From positions 62,001-126,000 of the forward strand of contig JAACMV010000024.1 in the NCBI GenBank assembly GCA_010909725.1: a stretch of DNA of 64,000 nucleotides, written 5' to 3'. A model generated the notes under the pieces. That model worked only from the letters and a program-made list of their open reading frames with translations, was not told the DNA's origin and ran no database searches. Below, one piece after another: positions 52,603 to 62,165 of this stretch; within the stretch, counting starts at the first letter, position 1, and every line of letters begins with the position of its first letter. The position numbers were made by a program, and so were the translations under genes. Source of the stretch: Picochlorum sp. 'celeri'. Taxonomy: Eukaryota > Chlorophyta > Trebouxiophyceae.

Positions 52603-54357
52603 TCATAGGAGATGAAGAGAATTCTCCGACTCTTCGTTTTCTTCTAGTAAAGTGCCCTGAGGGGCCCTGTCAATGCTCTCTTGCCTCAGACCCCATGCAG
52701 ACAGCTGTCCTTCTGAGCTCTCTGTCGTAACGCCCCTTCTAAATCGTTCCATGCGTATACTGTGTGATGTGTGATGCGATTTTCGCGTTCGACTTGTCCC
52801 AGCCAAATTCCCAACAGTTGGGTTGTTGCCCAGAAATCTAGGAACTTCTTGCTTCTTTGCACCGGCCCAGCGGAATCCGATCACAGCAGCAGCGATCAGT
52901 GTTACCGATTTGAGTATACCTGTTATGACTTGAGCAAATTCACGACTCTTGCCTCCTGCTCGTGTGTGCTGACTTGTCTGAAATAGAGGTTGATACAAAA
53001 ATAACGTGTTCCTGCCAGGAAGCAGCAGCATCAATATGTTTCGTCCTTGTAATTTTCGAAGCTTCCACATACGAATTCGAGCGACTGTGCATAGTGTAGC
53101 CTTGGATGCCGAGGGACCCAGGCGTGTCAACACACGTTGGATGGCCTGGGAGACTTTGGATCCTAAAGATTTGAGACTTGTGGACTTTATCAACATCTCC
53201 TCAGACACCGAGAATGATACATACTTCTCAGATTCCCATATGGTACTGGCATCATGGAGTATTCCTTTTGAATGGTTGTACAGCGTGAATGCTCTCTGGT
53301 GCCAAATCGCATGCATTGCTGATATCAAAGAATACCCACCAGAGGATGCGAGGCCCATGCATGTAGGTTGCTGTAGCAAAACCTCTCCATGTGTCTGGTG
53401 AACCTCTCTGCATTTACCTTTTGATATCTTGACTCTTGATATGCGGCCAGTGTTTAGAATTACCGTAGCGAATAAATCACCAAGGGACGCATCAAAACTA
53501 CCATGCACGACTGTGGTCTCCAGGTCTTCATCTGTAAAAGTCCCTTCCTGCACGCATCTTTTCAATACGTTTCGCTTTACTTCGCCCTTCTTCCACTTGA
53601 TGTGATGTATAAATCCTTTAGCGTCTATGAAGTGGACCCCCAATCTCCTGCTAGCATGCATGCTTACCACGTCGGTACCAATGAAACTTGAATCATGATC
53701 CATCTCAAGACCATGGCTGGGAGGTCCAAGGGAGATATCACTGCACATCAGATTTCCTTTACTCAAAACCAATCTCTTGTCTGCATCAAAAGCAGCAAAT
53801 GTGAAGTCCTTTCCAGGAGCGTTGCTGCCCAGTTTCCCTTGAAACGACTGCATCTCCACAATGCCTGGCATCACACTTTCATTCCACAGCTTTGCCCATC
53901 CTTTTCCCTGCATGGTAACATATTCCAAAGGCATCCCATAGAGGCCAAGGCCAGAAAAGTAGGCCAACAGAAGAATATCATATTGGCAATCACGAGATTG
54001 CCTGACATGCAACAAAGATGCAGCCGTGATAGCACACTCGTGGTGGCAATCATGTGGCGCATCCGCCTGCAATACAATATCTCCAAGATGTGACAAGAGA
54101 TGCAAGATCCCTTGTGAGTCCCCGACTAGCGAGAACCCGGCCAATGGACACTGCACTGACGAAACACAACTTTCCAAGCCCAAAGTCTCCACAAAGGTCA
54201 CATCCCGCTCGAATTCCAAGACCGCCACCAGCGATGTCATGTCATTAAAAGCATTCCAACTTTTTCGAAACAAATAGCTCGCCGCATGGCAGCCATTGTT
54301 GCCAGTGAGAGCTAAGAAAGACACAAGCACCACTGCAGGTAAAAAGACACTAGTCAT
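52603..54357 (-). CDS. Large type I membrane protein of unknown function
   Basis: Single exon, 584 residues. A signal peptide (MTSVFLPAVVLVSFLALTG) leads into a lumenal domain of about 420 residues with many aromatic strand-like segments (for example VAVLEFERDVTFVETLGLES, HLLSHLGDIVLQAD, FTFAAFDADKRLVLSKG, LGVHFIDAKGFIHHIKWKKG). This is consistent with a beta-propeller. One membrane span follows near residue 485 (ITGILKSVTLIAAAVIGFRW), then a basic, Ser/Thr-rich tail of about 90 residues with RTRKSHHTSHSIRMERFRRG. I do not recognise a family. The topology is that of a secretory-pathway receptor or ER protein. A large minus-strand start is supported by the signal peptide; the Rab5-type gene diverges 323 bp away. 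Confidence 0.65.
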   Translation of the reverse strand: MTSVFLPAVVLVSFLALTGNNGCHAASYLFRKSWNAFNDMTSLVAVLEFERDVTFVETLGLESCVSSVQCPLAGFSLVGDSQGILHLLSHLGDIVLQADAPHDCHHECAITAASLLHVRQSRDCQYDILLLAYFSGLGLYGMPLEYVTMQGKGWAKLWNESVMPGIVEMQSFQGKLGSNAPGKDFTFAAFDADKRLVLSKGNLMCSDISLGPPSHGLEMDHDSSFIGTDVVSMHASRRLGVHFIDAKGFIHHIKWKKGEVKRNVLKRCVQEGTFTDEDLETTVVHGSFDASLGDLFATVILNTGRISRVKISKGKCREVHQTHGEVLLQQPTCMGLASSGGYSLISAMHAIWHQRAFTLYNHSKGILHDASTIWESEKYVSFSVSEEMLIKSTSLKSLGSKVSQAIQRVLTRLGPSASKATLCTVARIRMWKLRKLQGRNILMLLLPGRNTLFLYQPLFQTSQHTRAGGKSREFAQVITGILKSVTLIAAAVIGFRWAGAKKQEVPRFLGNNPTVGNLAGTSRTRKSHHTSHSIRMERFRRGVTTESSEGQLSAWGLRQESIDRAPQGTLLEENEESENSLHLL

Positions 54358-54680
54358 CCGTCGATACTACATGGAATGCTTGATTGGTCATCGAATATAC
54401 AAAACGATATGCAGAAATACCCGTATGCGAAGGGTTCTAATGGAAGCGTTGGCATGCCATTTTGGGTTGATCCTCGTCATGACTGTCATTGGGTAGTCAG
54501 GCTTTGGAAACACCAAACAGGGTTGTCTCCTGCGAACGTACTGTAAAAATACGTTTGAAATCTTCTCAAAAGTCAGTATAAAAGAGGACGTGGTTGATTG
54601 AGCGACGAGAGAAGAACGGTTCCAGAAGAACGAGGCACAGGGAAAAGTAAACGTGTAACGGGCACCTGCAAATTCAGACA

Positions 54681-55458
54681 ATGGATGCCATTCAACAGGC
54701 AAAATTAGTTCTTTTAGGTGAAATGGGCTCAGGAAAGACGAGTCTAGTGCAGAGATATGTCCGAGGTCACTACTACGAAAATCAGGTAGGTCAATCGTGA
54801 GGTTTTGGGCTCGAGGTTGATTACGGTGCTATTTCATTGATTCCATTTATATTAAATTGTTAATTCCTTGTGAATTAATGGGGTTGAGGGGTCGCTGCGT
54901 GTCGTGACAAGCACCTGGACTGTGTGACTTGTTTCATGTTCTTTGCGCTCACTCTTTCTTTCTGGCGTTCAGGAATCCACAATCGGTGCTTCATTCTTCA
55001 CAAAAACAGTTCCAGAAAGTCATATCAAGTTTGAAATCTGGGACACAGCCGGTCAAGAACGATACCACTCTCTTGCACCCATGTACTATAGAGGGGCCTC
55101 TGCGGCAGTGGTTGTTTTCGATATAACACATGCCGCGTCATATCAAAGAGCTAAGAAATGGATTGTGGAATTGAGGCAAAATGTGACCAATGCAAACCTC
55201 ATCATCGCATTGGTTGGGAACAAGGCTGATCTGGTAGAGGACAGAACTGTAGAGGAAGGTGAGGCAAAGGACTACGCCAATGAATTGGACTTGCTGTATT
55301 TTGAAACATCGGCCAAAGAAAATGTGAATGTAGAAGAGCTGTTCAACACGATTGCGGAGAAAATCCCAAAACAGACCCAGCCGAGACAGGCCCAGCAGCA
55401 GAATGTCCAACTCCATCAGCAGCCAACAGCCATAGCTCAGCGGAGCTCTTGCTGTTGA
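54681..55458 (+). CDS. Rab5-type small GTPase
   Basis: Exons 54681-54785 and 54973-55458 (187-bp intron, phase 0) give 197 residues. Motifs: [10 protein letters not shown] (P-loop), [13 protein letters not shown] (switch I Thr), [20 protein letters not shown] (switch II; the [13 protein letters not shown] form is diagnostic for Rab5/Rab22), VGNKADL and ETSAKEN (base binding), and C-terminal CC for geranylgeranylation. Rab5 runs early-endosome fusion and recruits CORVET, of which VPS16 (36225-38867) is a subunit. The first codons [14 protein letters not shown] put the P-loop at the expected distance, so this start is good. It has no N-terminal myristoylation signal, so it is the conventional form rather than plant ARA6. 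Confidence 0.94.
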
Positions 55459-55661
55459 TGATATCAATAGTAGGCTTTGATTGCTTTTGTTCCACAGGAT
55501 GTACTTTGAACTTTTGTTGTGTAAACTTGCCCTATTCAAAAATGTCTTGCCAGATCAGAACAGTAGTAGTAGTAGGTTCAAACAAATGAAACTATCCGGA
55601 CATCGACGCTGATTCATTCGTGAATGAATAATGAATTATCAAGGGTAGTAATGTACGCGTG

Positions 55662-56534
55662 ATGCTGTCAAAGTCGATAGGCAGGCGTTTTGGGTTTACT
55701 TCGTGCCGGGGAGCCACGAATTCGTTCGGTTCGAACCGAAGTTCGAGGCTCTTGTCACGGTCCAGCAAGGGCAGAGAGGATGATACGGACGACTGGAGAA
55801 AGTTTAGGGCAAAACTAGTCCTCTCAGAAGAGGAGCAATCCATGAATGACCTGCCAGGCCCCCAAACGAGCGAACCAAACCTCGCGCGTTTCCTGAGCGA
55901 AGATAGCGAATTCGCCGAGAGCGAGCCTCTGTGGGCGCATGCAGTCCCCGGACCAGAGCAAGGCGGCCTTCTGATTGCGACATCAATGGTTGACGCGGGT
56001 ACAAGCCATTCTCTGCCGGAACACTTGTGGCAGACGGTCATTTTCCTGTTAGAGTGTTCTCCCAATGGTTCTGTGGGGCTCGTCTTGAATCGACCGACCA
56101 TTCTTAGCCTTCAAAAGACAATGCTGCGAGATGAGATGGGAGAATCTAGACTTCGAGCAAGTTTTGCAGAGAACCGCTTGTACTGTGGTGGAGAGCACAA
56201 GCAAGAAATCATTTCAATTCTGCACCGATACGACGCATGCGGTGGACAACTGATTTGTCCAGGTGTCTATCTAGGCGGCCACGCAGGAGCTGTTTCCGCA
56301 GTGGAATCCATGGGCCATGACCCGTTCACATTCAAGTTCTTCTCAGGTTGTGAAATGTGGATGAAGGGAGAGTTGGAGAAAGATATTGAGGACGGCCTAT
56401 GGCACTGTGCTGCAGCATCCAGCAGTTTGATACTGAAAAATTGCCTCAACTTGCCAGTCCCGCTTTATGTTGAGACATTGAAGCTGATGGGTGGAAAGTA
56501 CGCTGCCGAAGCAGCCCGAGTCTACGAAGAGTAA
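55662..56534 (+). CDS. YqgE/AlgH family (UPF0301) protein
   Basis: Single exon, 290 residues. The leader (residues 1-60, MLSKSIGRRFGFTSCRGATN with much Ser/Arg) looks like an organelle transit peptide. The conserved domain starts near GGLLIATSMVDAG, then HLWQTVIFLLECSPNGSVGL with LNRPT, RLYCGGEH, LICPGVYLGGH and FTFKFFSGCEMWMKGELEKD, the YqgE/AlgH signatures. Bacterial AlgH was first linked to alginate regulation; the eukaryotic members are found in plants and algae and are thought to be plastidial. Molecular function is unknown. The open frame extends one codon upstream (GTG) but the ATG at 55662 is the first. It precedes SEC61 gamma by 192 bp on the same strand. Confidence 0.88.
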   Translation: MLSKSIGRRFGFTSCRGATNSFGSNRSSRLLSRSSKGREDDTDDWRKFRAKLVLSEEEQSMNDLPGPQTSEPNLARFLSEDSEFAESEPLWAHAVPGPEQGGLLIATSMVDAGTSHSLPEHLWQTVIFLLECSPNGSVGLVLNRPTILSLQKTMLRDEMGESRLRASFAENRLYCGGEHKQEIISILHRYDACGGQLICPGVYLGGHAGAVSAVESMGHDPFTFKFFSGCEMWMKGELEKDIEDGLWHCAAASSSLILKNCLNLPVPLYVETLKLMGGKYAAEAARVYEE

Positions 56535-56726
56535 ATCCACACAAAAAATCTGTCTGCAATATTGGCATCATCATGCCAACCCACACGACTTGATGATCAA
56601 ATCATGATTGTGATGGCTGTGCCTCATGTTGAGCACTGATCTGCTTGTCATGTACTTTTATTTTTATAATTTTAATCAAATTCAGTGTACTTGTGGGAGC
56701 GTACCGCACGAGCGCGATCAAGACTG

Positions 56727-57064
56727 ATGGACGACGCAACAGAAGCTCTCAAAGAGTTTGCTAAAAACAGTGCCAGGTACGATTACTTGAAAGATATGGT
56801 ACATCTCAAATATATTCCGCAGATCGAGAACGGATGCAGGGCGTGCTTGTCTTGACGTGTGCGCCCCCAAACTACTTGACCTGACGTTTCACCGGAATTC
56901 TTTGTCGCAGATTAGTGAAGCGATGTGAAAAGCCTGATAAGAAGGAATTTTTGAAAGTAGCTCGCTTGACAGCCGTTGGATTCCTTGCGGTGGGATTTTT
57001 GGGATTCTTTGTCAAACTCATCTTCATCCCAATCAATCAGATCATCGTCACGAGCCAATCATAG
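56727..57064 (+). CDS. SEC61G: SEC61 gamma subunit of the ER translocon
   Basis: A 67-residue gene split in two: exons 56727-56776 and 56911-57064 (134-bp intron, phase 2). The protein reads [20 protein letters not shown], then [20 protein letters not shown], a membrane span [20 protein letters not shown] and ends IIVTSQS. It matches SEC61 gamma/SecE: the amphipathic KEF...LVKRC.KPD.KEF helix and the span ending [10 protein letters not shown]. It is a tail-anchored ER protein that clamps the SEC61 alpha channel. The full family length is about 68. Both exons are too short to show as long open frames. Its stop lies 70 bp from the 3' end of the CPBP gene on the other strand. Confidence 0.93.
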
Positions 57065-57134
57065 ATCATCGCATGGTCTTTGGAAATAACACGAATATCT
57101 CAACATAATATGTATATGGTAATTGTAAGCGGAA

Positions 57135-57998
57135 TCATTGCTTTGAGGCCTGGGTTGTTTGGAGCCACACTGTGGCAGAAAGGACATTGGCAAGGCCATG
57201 TGCACACGCTGTCCACGCCAAAGATCCGGTGTACAGATATAGATATCCATACGCACACCCTATTAGGCTAGCCCACGCTGCGAAGGCAAGATTGCGGCCT
57301 CCATTGACGTGCAGGGCACCAAAAACGAGCCCTGCAATTGCGACACCCCTCCAGTCTGGATAGATGGCAGGCACAAGCGCCCATCTGAAGAGCGTCTCTT
57401 CTGCAAGGGCTGGTACGACTCCTACAGTGATAATATCACCCCAGTTGCTTCCCAAAGGAAGGAGTACCTGCCGATTTGCAACATCTGTAGCCTCTCGAAA
57501 GTCTGGCCACACTTTCAAAAGCAGAAATCTCGTTCCAGTCACAGCCACTGCGAGGGAGCACGTGGCCAGGAGCCCAGTACCAGGCTGTACAGTACCCGTT
57601 ACGATCGTGGATGCACTATGGAATGATTGGAACAGAGGCATATCTGCCTGTGCAGCTGGAGCAAAGATGGGTGACACAGCATACAGAACAACCCCGCCCA
57701 AACCAATGATGGCTGACGTTGATATACATGCTGAGATGATCTGATCCCTCTGGATCAGATCTCCTCCATCATCACCATCTGGTATTTGATCTGAGGAAGG
57801 CTTTGAAACCTTCAACTCCTCCTCCCTCTGGGAACTTCTTCTTCGTACCTTTTGGGCACGGCGTGGGACACGTGTTGGTGAACAGACTCCCCCAAATTTT
57901 CTAAAACAAGTTTGATCATGAACATAGATCCCCTTCAGAGCCATCACGCTAGCTGATGCGCCATCGGCTCTAGACCCACAACAGTAATGAACTCTCAT
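57135..57998 (-). CDS. CPBP-family intramembrane metalloprotease, probably plastidial
   Basis: Single exon, 287 residues. An N-terminal region without membrane spans (about residues 1-80; KFGGVCSPTRVPRRAQKVRR) looks like a plastid transit peptide. Several hydrophobic spans follow. The CAAX/CPBP (Abi) motifs are VPALAEETLFRWALVP (E-E-x-x-x-R), then GLVFGALHVNG (F-x-x-x-H) and TACAHGLANV (H-x-x-x-N/D), the metal-binding set in Rce1-like glutamic or metalloproteases. Plant plastid members include scaffold or chlorophyll-metabolism proteins that have kept this fold. All key residues are present here, so proteolytic activity is possible. Substrate unknown. Confidence 0.85.
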   Translation of the reverse strand: MRVHYCCGSRADGASASVMALKGIYVHDQTCFRKFGGVCSPTRVPRRAQKVRRRSSQREEELKVSKPSSDQIPDGDDGGDLIQRDQIISACISTSAIIGLGGVVLYAVSPIFAPAAQADMPLFQSFHSASTIVTGTVQPGTGLLATCSLAVAVTGTRFLLLKVWPDFREATDVANRQVLLPLGSNWGDIITVGVVPALAEETLFRWALVPAIYPDWRGVAIAGLVFGALHVNGGRNLAFAAWASLIGCAYGYLYLYTGSLAWTACAHGLANVLSATVWLQTTQASKQ

Positions 57999-58144
57999 TC
58001 GATCATCTGAACGACGCCCTCATCTTCTTTATACAAAAAAAATAATGTATTATTATTAGTACTATGAGAAAATGCCGCTTGTGTGGCAAACGCTTTTCAA
58101 GTACGGAATGAATTGGATTGCATTACAAAGAGAAATCATAAATT

Positions 58145-58684
58145 TTACACAAGCTCAATGGTTGCCATCTCCGCATTATCACCCCTGCGCTTCTGAATCT
58201 CCGTCGTAACTCTGCAATATCCTCCATTCCTCTCTGCGTAACGCTCTGGGGCCTGCTCAAACAGACTCTGCACCAAGTCCTTGTCATACACAAATCCAAG
58301 AGCCTGGCGCCTGGCATGAAGAGATCCATCCTTTGCCAATGTAATCATTTTATCTACATGCTTTCTGATCGCCTTGGCTCTAGGCTTGGTTGTGGTGATT
58401 TTACCGTGTCTCAGCACCTCTGTCACCAGACCTCGAACCAATGCTTTCCTCTGGTCTGCCGGTCTACCCAGGCGGGCCTTCTTCACTCCATGTCGCATGG
58501 CGAAAAGAGTGGCGCCATTCTGTGGGCCCTCCATAACTGAGCATGAATCATTTGTTTCTACCAGAATCTGAGGCACATTGGTGATGCGGCGCATACCAGC
58601 AAACTGTGTGTGCTGAACTGGCCTCACAGTCGCCACAGACTGTGGGACCTTCACCGTTCTGAATGATGTCTTGACAAAGGACAT
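58145..58684 (-). CDS. Plastid ribosomal protein bL17, nucleus-encoded
   Basis: Single exon, 179 residues from the ATG at 58684 (an ATG 40 codons upstream would add a run with no homology). After a leader of about 60 residues ([20 protein letters not shown]) comes bL17: [94 protein letters not shown] and ends [10 protein letters not shown]. The ERNGGY...RRGDNA.MA.IELV ending is that of cyanobacterial and plant plastid L17. It builds the exit-tunnel side of the 50S subunit. This is the clearest evidence in the window for a plastid. It diverges from the cyclin gene (289 bp between starts). Confidence 0.9.
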   Translation of the reverse strand: MSFVKTSFRTVKVPQSVATVRPVQHTQFAGMRRITNVPQILVETNDSCSVMEGPQNGATLFAMRHGVKKARLGRPADQRKALVRGLVTEVLRHGKITTTKPRAKAIRKHVDKMITLAKDGSLHARRQALGFVYDKDLVQSLFEQAPERYAERNGGYCRVTTEIQKRRGDNAEMATIELV

Positions 58685-58973
58685 TGTTACTAGATCAAAA
58701 TATAATGTGATATTGTGGGTCGACAATGGACCTTTGTATCCAGCAATCCGATGGAATGCATGGCGAGGTTGTAGGCTTGCAGGGTTGCAGGCGTGCGCAT
58801 ACATGTTCGGTCAAATACATGCACCGACCGAGTGCCTATTCATGTCGGATGAACACGATCACCTCGCGACGACGAAGAATGTGGCCACATTCTTTGATAT
58901 ATTTTGTTGATGTAGCAGTATGAACTAGTTTCAGTGTAGCACAGAAGGAAAACAAGCGCATCGGGGGGCTGGA

Positions 58974-60059
58974 ATGACATTCTCGACGATTGACGACTTT
59001 TACGTGGACGATGGTGTCGTCAAGGATGGTACACCGTCGAGGATACGGGATAATGTGTCAAGAGAGGTAGAAGAAGGTTTGCGCCGCTATGGCTGTGCAC
59101 TCATCGTCAGAGCGTGTCTTCGGCTGGAGCTGCCAACGAGTGTTGCCTGTACAGCGCAGGTTCTCTTGCATCGTTTCTATTGCAAACACAGTGTAGTCGA
59201 GTATGATGTTCGGGTGATGAGCGTGTCTGCGTTCTGGTTGGCGTGCAAGTTGGAGGAGGTGATTCAGTCTGACAAGTCAGGCTGCCTGACGCTGAGGGAT
59301 GTTTTGGTGATGTTTTACGATGGCATCCGTCGGGAGGAGAATGGAGGATTTATGCTGCTCGATATATATGGAGGGTTTTATGTGGCGTTTAAAGACGCTG
59401 TGGTGAGGGGGGAGAGGGACATGCTGAGGTGCTTTGGGTTTGTGACACATGTGGAGCATGCACACCCATTCGTTTTGTCGCTAGGAGCTCAGCTCGGACT
59501 GGATACAAGCGTACTGCAAACTGCATGTAATATTGTCAACGATTCGCTTAGGACGACGTTGTGTGTGCGCGTGAAGGCGCACTGCGTTGCCTGCGCTGCC
59601 CTGCTTTTTGCTGCACGCAGACATGGGCATGGTTTGCCACATGGGTGGTGGTATGGCTGCGGTGTTGAATGGAAGACAATTCGCTTGTGCTGTGAAGAAC
59701 TGATAGATCTCTATGAAAGCCATCGTGATGGGGATGCGTACATTTCTGTATCAGATACATTTTTAAAATTTGAAACCAAGGATGCAGGGGTATGTTGTTG
59801 GTTGTAGTCTTGTGCCTGGATGATGAAGATTGTGATTCCCCTACCGAAACAATGTTTAGTGAGGACATCACGTATTCGTACACTGACAGGCTTTTCTCTG
59901 TTTGACATGTGTACTTTTTGCTGAAGCAAACCATCACCTTTTCTTGCGTCTTCTTTGCAGGTTCTGCTTCAGAGCAAAACACCACATGATGTCAAAACAA
60001 ATGATTCTGGACTCGATAAACCAAATGAAAACAAAACAAAAAGGATGAGACGCCAATAG
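58974..60059 (+). CDS. Cyclin L-like
   Basis: Exons 58974-59789 and 59961-60059 (171-bp intron, phase 0) give 304 residues. The cyclin box begins with PSRIRDNVSREVEEGLRRYG, then CALIVRACLRLELPTSVACT with QVLLHRFYCKHS, VMSVSAFWLACKLEEV and RDVLVMFYDG. The order S-R...LR.YGC.LI...G/C..L.LP...A.TAQVL..RFY and LACK-EE is that of cyclin L/T/K. A second, more diverged cyclin fold follows (FGFVTHVEHAHPFVLSLGAQ, WKTIRLCCEELIDLYESH). The C-terminal arginine/serine tail of animal cyclin L is absent; the last exon gives a short Lys/Asn tail ending TKRMRRQ. Cyclin L partners CDK11-type kinases in splicing and transcription. Confidence 0.83.
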
Positions 60060-60387
60060 GAAGGTGCGTATTGGTCGTCTCTTTTCTCTGTATACATACT
60101 TGCCCGGTGATACCATGAATATATACGCTATTCTGAACCTCATTACATCCTTGTGGATACACTTTATCTTTGCTGAGGGCAAGTTGTACATTATTATTCT
60201 GTGGTATCATGCATGTATATTCATGATGTACGAATTGTTCAGTAACAGTGTCCCCCCTTGGGTGTGCAGTATTACATATTTATTTCTGTATATTCATTCA
60301 GCAGTAGCATTCATCAGGGCTGCTTTTTTTCATGTGCAAATTTCCCATTCGTGTAATAATAATTGAAAAACAAATTCCACCTAGGAA

Positions 60388-61291
60388 TTATGACGTGCCA
60401 AATCCTCCAATTTGCCCAAAGGTGGTGTACAGCACCTCGCCCTCATCATCCAGGGATGCAAACAACAGATGCTTCCGTGCTTGGAATGAGCCTCGACACG
60501 CAGCAGCCAAGCTTGAAGGAACCAATGGTACATCGATCGGCGCTACCCGAACGCAAAATTGTGCATGGAACTGTGTGGGATCTCCTGGATATAGCAGGTA
60601 GTCTGCACCAAACTTTGATCCTGCAGTAATGCAGTATTTTTTCCTCTTCAAATCTCGGAAGATTGTATACTTCTGTCTATCAATATCGGTACTAGGATAT
60701 GTCCATTCGACATGCTCCAGAAGGGCCTCATCATCCACATGAACCTCTGATGGAATGGTGAACTCTGTCCCATGTGCTAGGGCATACTGCCAGCCTCGCT
60801 CTTCGCCCTCTTCTTCTTGCGAGTCGCTACTGCTTTCATCAGAATCACTATCATTGCCAGGATTACTATCACCAGGGACCATACTGGTCCCTTGTCTCAT
60901 TGAATCTGCATGCCTGTCAGTAGAATACAGCTCAATGGCCCCTACATCCTTCAACAAGTATGTCACTTCCTCTGGACTCAACTGCAGCGGAAGTCCTCTA
61001 ACAGCATTCTGTTGCTTGAAGGCTTCACAACAAAAACCACAGTATTAACACACGTATCATCAACACCCATGTAACAAACCCAGAACGCACCAGCCAGTCC
61101 TCCAACCATGGCCCCAACGATTCCGTACTTTTCCCTCAACACATAAGCATCTGCATACCATAATGGACATTGTGAACCTTGATATCATACGAATCATGAT
61201 CCATTGTGACAGAAAACCAACCATCAGCGCTCCAAACAAATCCCCTCCCTTGCATGACATGCACCTTGATACGCCGCTCTGTCCCATCCAT
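60388..61291 (-). CDS. TSEN34: tRNA-splicing endonuclease subunit TSEN34
   Basis: Exons 61291-61222, 61150-61091 and 61022-60388 join in phase, 254 residues. N-terminus: GRGFVWSAD ... YVLREKYGIVGAMVGG, then NAVRGLPLQLSPEEVTYLL as in the family. An acidic, Ser-rich linker (about 85-120) follows. The catalytic domain has YTIFRDLKRKKYCITAGSKF, GADYLLYPGDPTQFHAQF, and ARKHLLFASLD. The catalytic triad Tyr (DYLLYPG), His (FHAQF) and Lys (RKHLLF) is present. TSEN34 cuts the 3' splice site of tRNA introns with TSEN2. The first donor is gttggt, unusual but it keeps frame and homology. Tail-to-tail with cyclin L (328 bp gap). Confidence 0.88.
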
Positions 61292-61634
61292 CCTGGATCG
61301 ATACCATAAACATGTATATCGTTCTTATTCATTCACATTTTCTCCATGGATTGCTGGTGCACGCATCCTTTTTTGGCTTTGCTGTCAGGTGTGAAATGCC
61401 ACTGGCATTGCGCCATGGCCGCTCGGATCATCCATGCGATGGGAGAATGCTCATGTGTCGGAAAAGCCCTGAGATATCAATGATCATTGACGGATGGAAT
61501 TGGTTGTCTTAATGCCTTATAGCATCATCAGAGCCATATTAAGATAGTACATTGTTGTCTGAATCAGTACACAGGTGTCTCCGAGACAGAAACAACAACA
61601 ACAACTGCATGAACGTTGGTTCCGGAACAGCAAC

Positions 61635-62084
61635 ATGATTGTGAAAGACGTCGGGAGTGAAAATGACTCATACCATGGATATTCAGTCCATGTGCATGAT
61701 GAGAATATCAACAGTGAAGAACTGAGGCTTGAGATGGAACAGTTTGGTGTGCTGAAGGATTTCCATGTTGAAGCCAGTCGTACCTTGCCATATACAGAGT
61801 ACGCGGTTGTGACATATTTTGATGTGGAGGACGCTGACAGGGCTTGTCGAATGATGCGTGGGACTTTACCCAGTCCCAATCAGAGGGGAAGGTCGAGATT
61901 GGTGGCTGTTCAAAGGAGGGCATGCTCACGTTCCAGGTCAGTTCAGAGACGTGTTCGTTCCAAGAGAAGATGTTCGTCCGCAAGTCCATCCAGTGCCTGC
62001 GATATTATGTTAGTATCAGAGATACCTAGCACACGATTGACCACCCAGCGATGCAGATCTTGGGCTTGTGGTCTTCATGAATGA
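61635..62084 (+). CDS. Small RRM protein with Arg/Ser-rich tail
   Basis: 149 residues from the ATG at 61635; the frame is open 20 codons farther upstream without an ATG, so a 5' exon is possible. One RNA-recognition-like fold: YSVHVHDENINSEELRLEME (beta-1, helix 1), FGVLKDFHVEASRTLPYTEY, then AVVTYFDVEDADRACRMMRG (beta-3 aromatic YF, helix 2). The remainder is Arg/Ser-rich (RRACSRSRSVQRRVRSKRR). The RNP-1 motif is weak (EYAVVTYF). The shape is that of SR-like or Mei2-type splicing and RNA proteins; the exact group is unclear. Divergent from TSEN34 (343 bp between starts), convergent on the helicase gene (81 bp gap). Confidence 0.6.
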   Translation: MIVKDVGSENDSYHGYSVHVHDENINSEELRLEMEQFGVLKDFHVEASRTLPYTEYAVVTYFDVEDADRACRMMRGTLPSPNQRGRSRLVAVQRRACSRSRSVQRRVRSKRRCSSASPSSACDIMLVSEIPSTRLTTQRCRSWACGLHE

Positions 62085-62165
62085 GCGTCGTTTGAGAGAT
62101 TTTTGTCATTTCATATCATTCAATTCCATTTGATGCGATGCATTCGTTTTGATTTCATTCGATTA

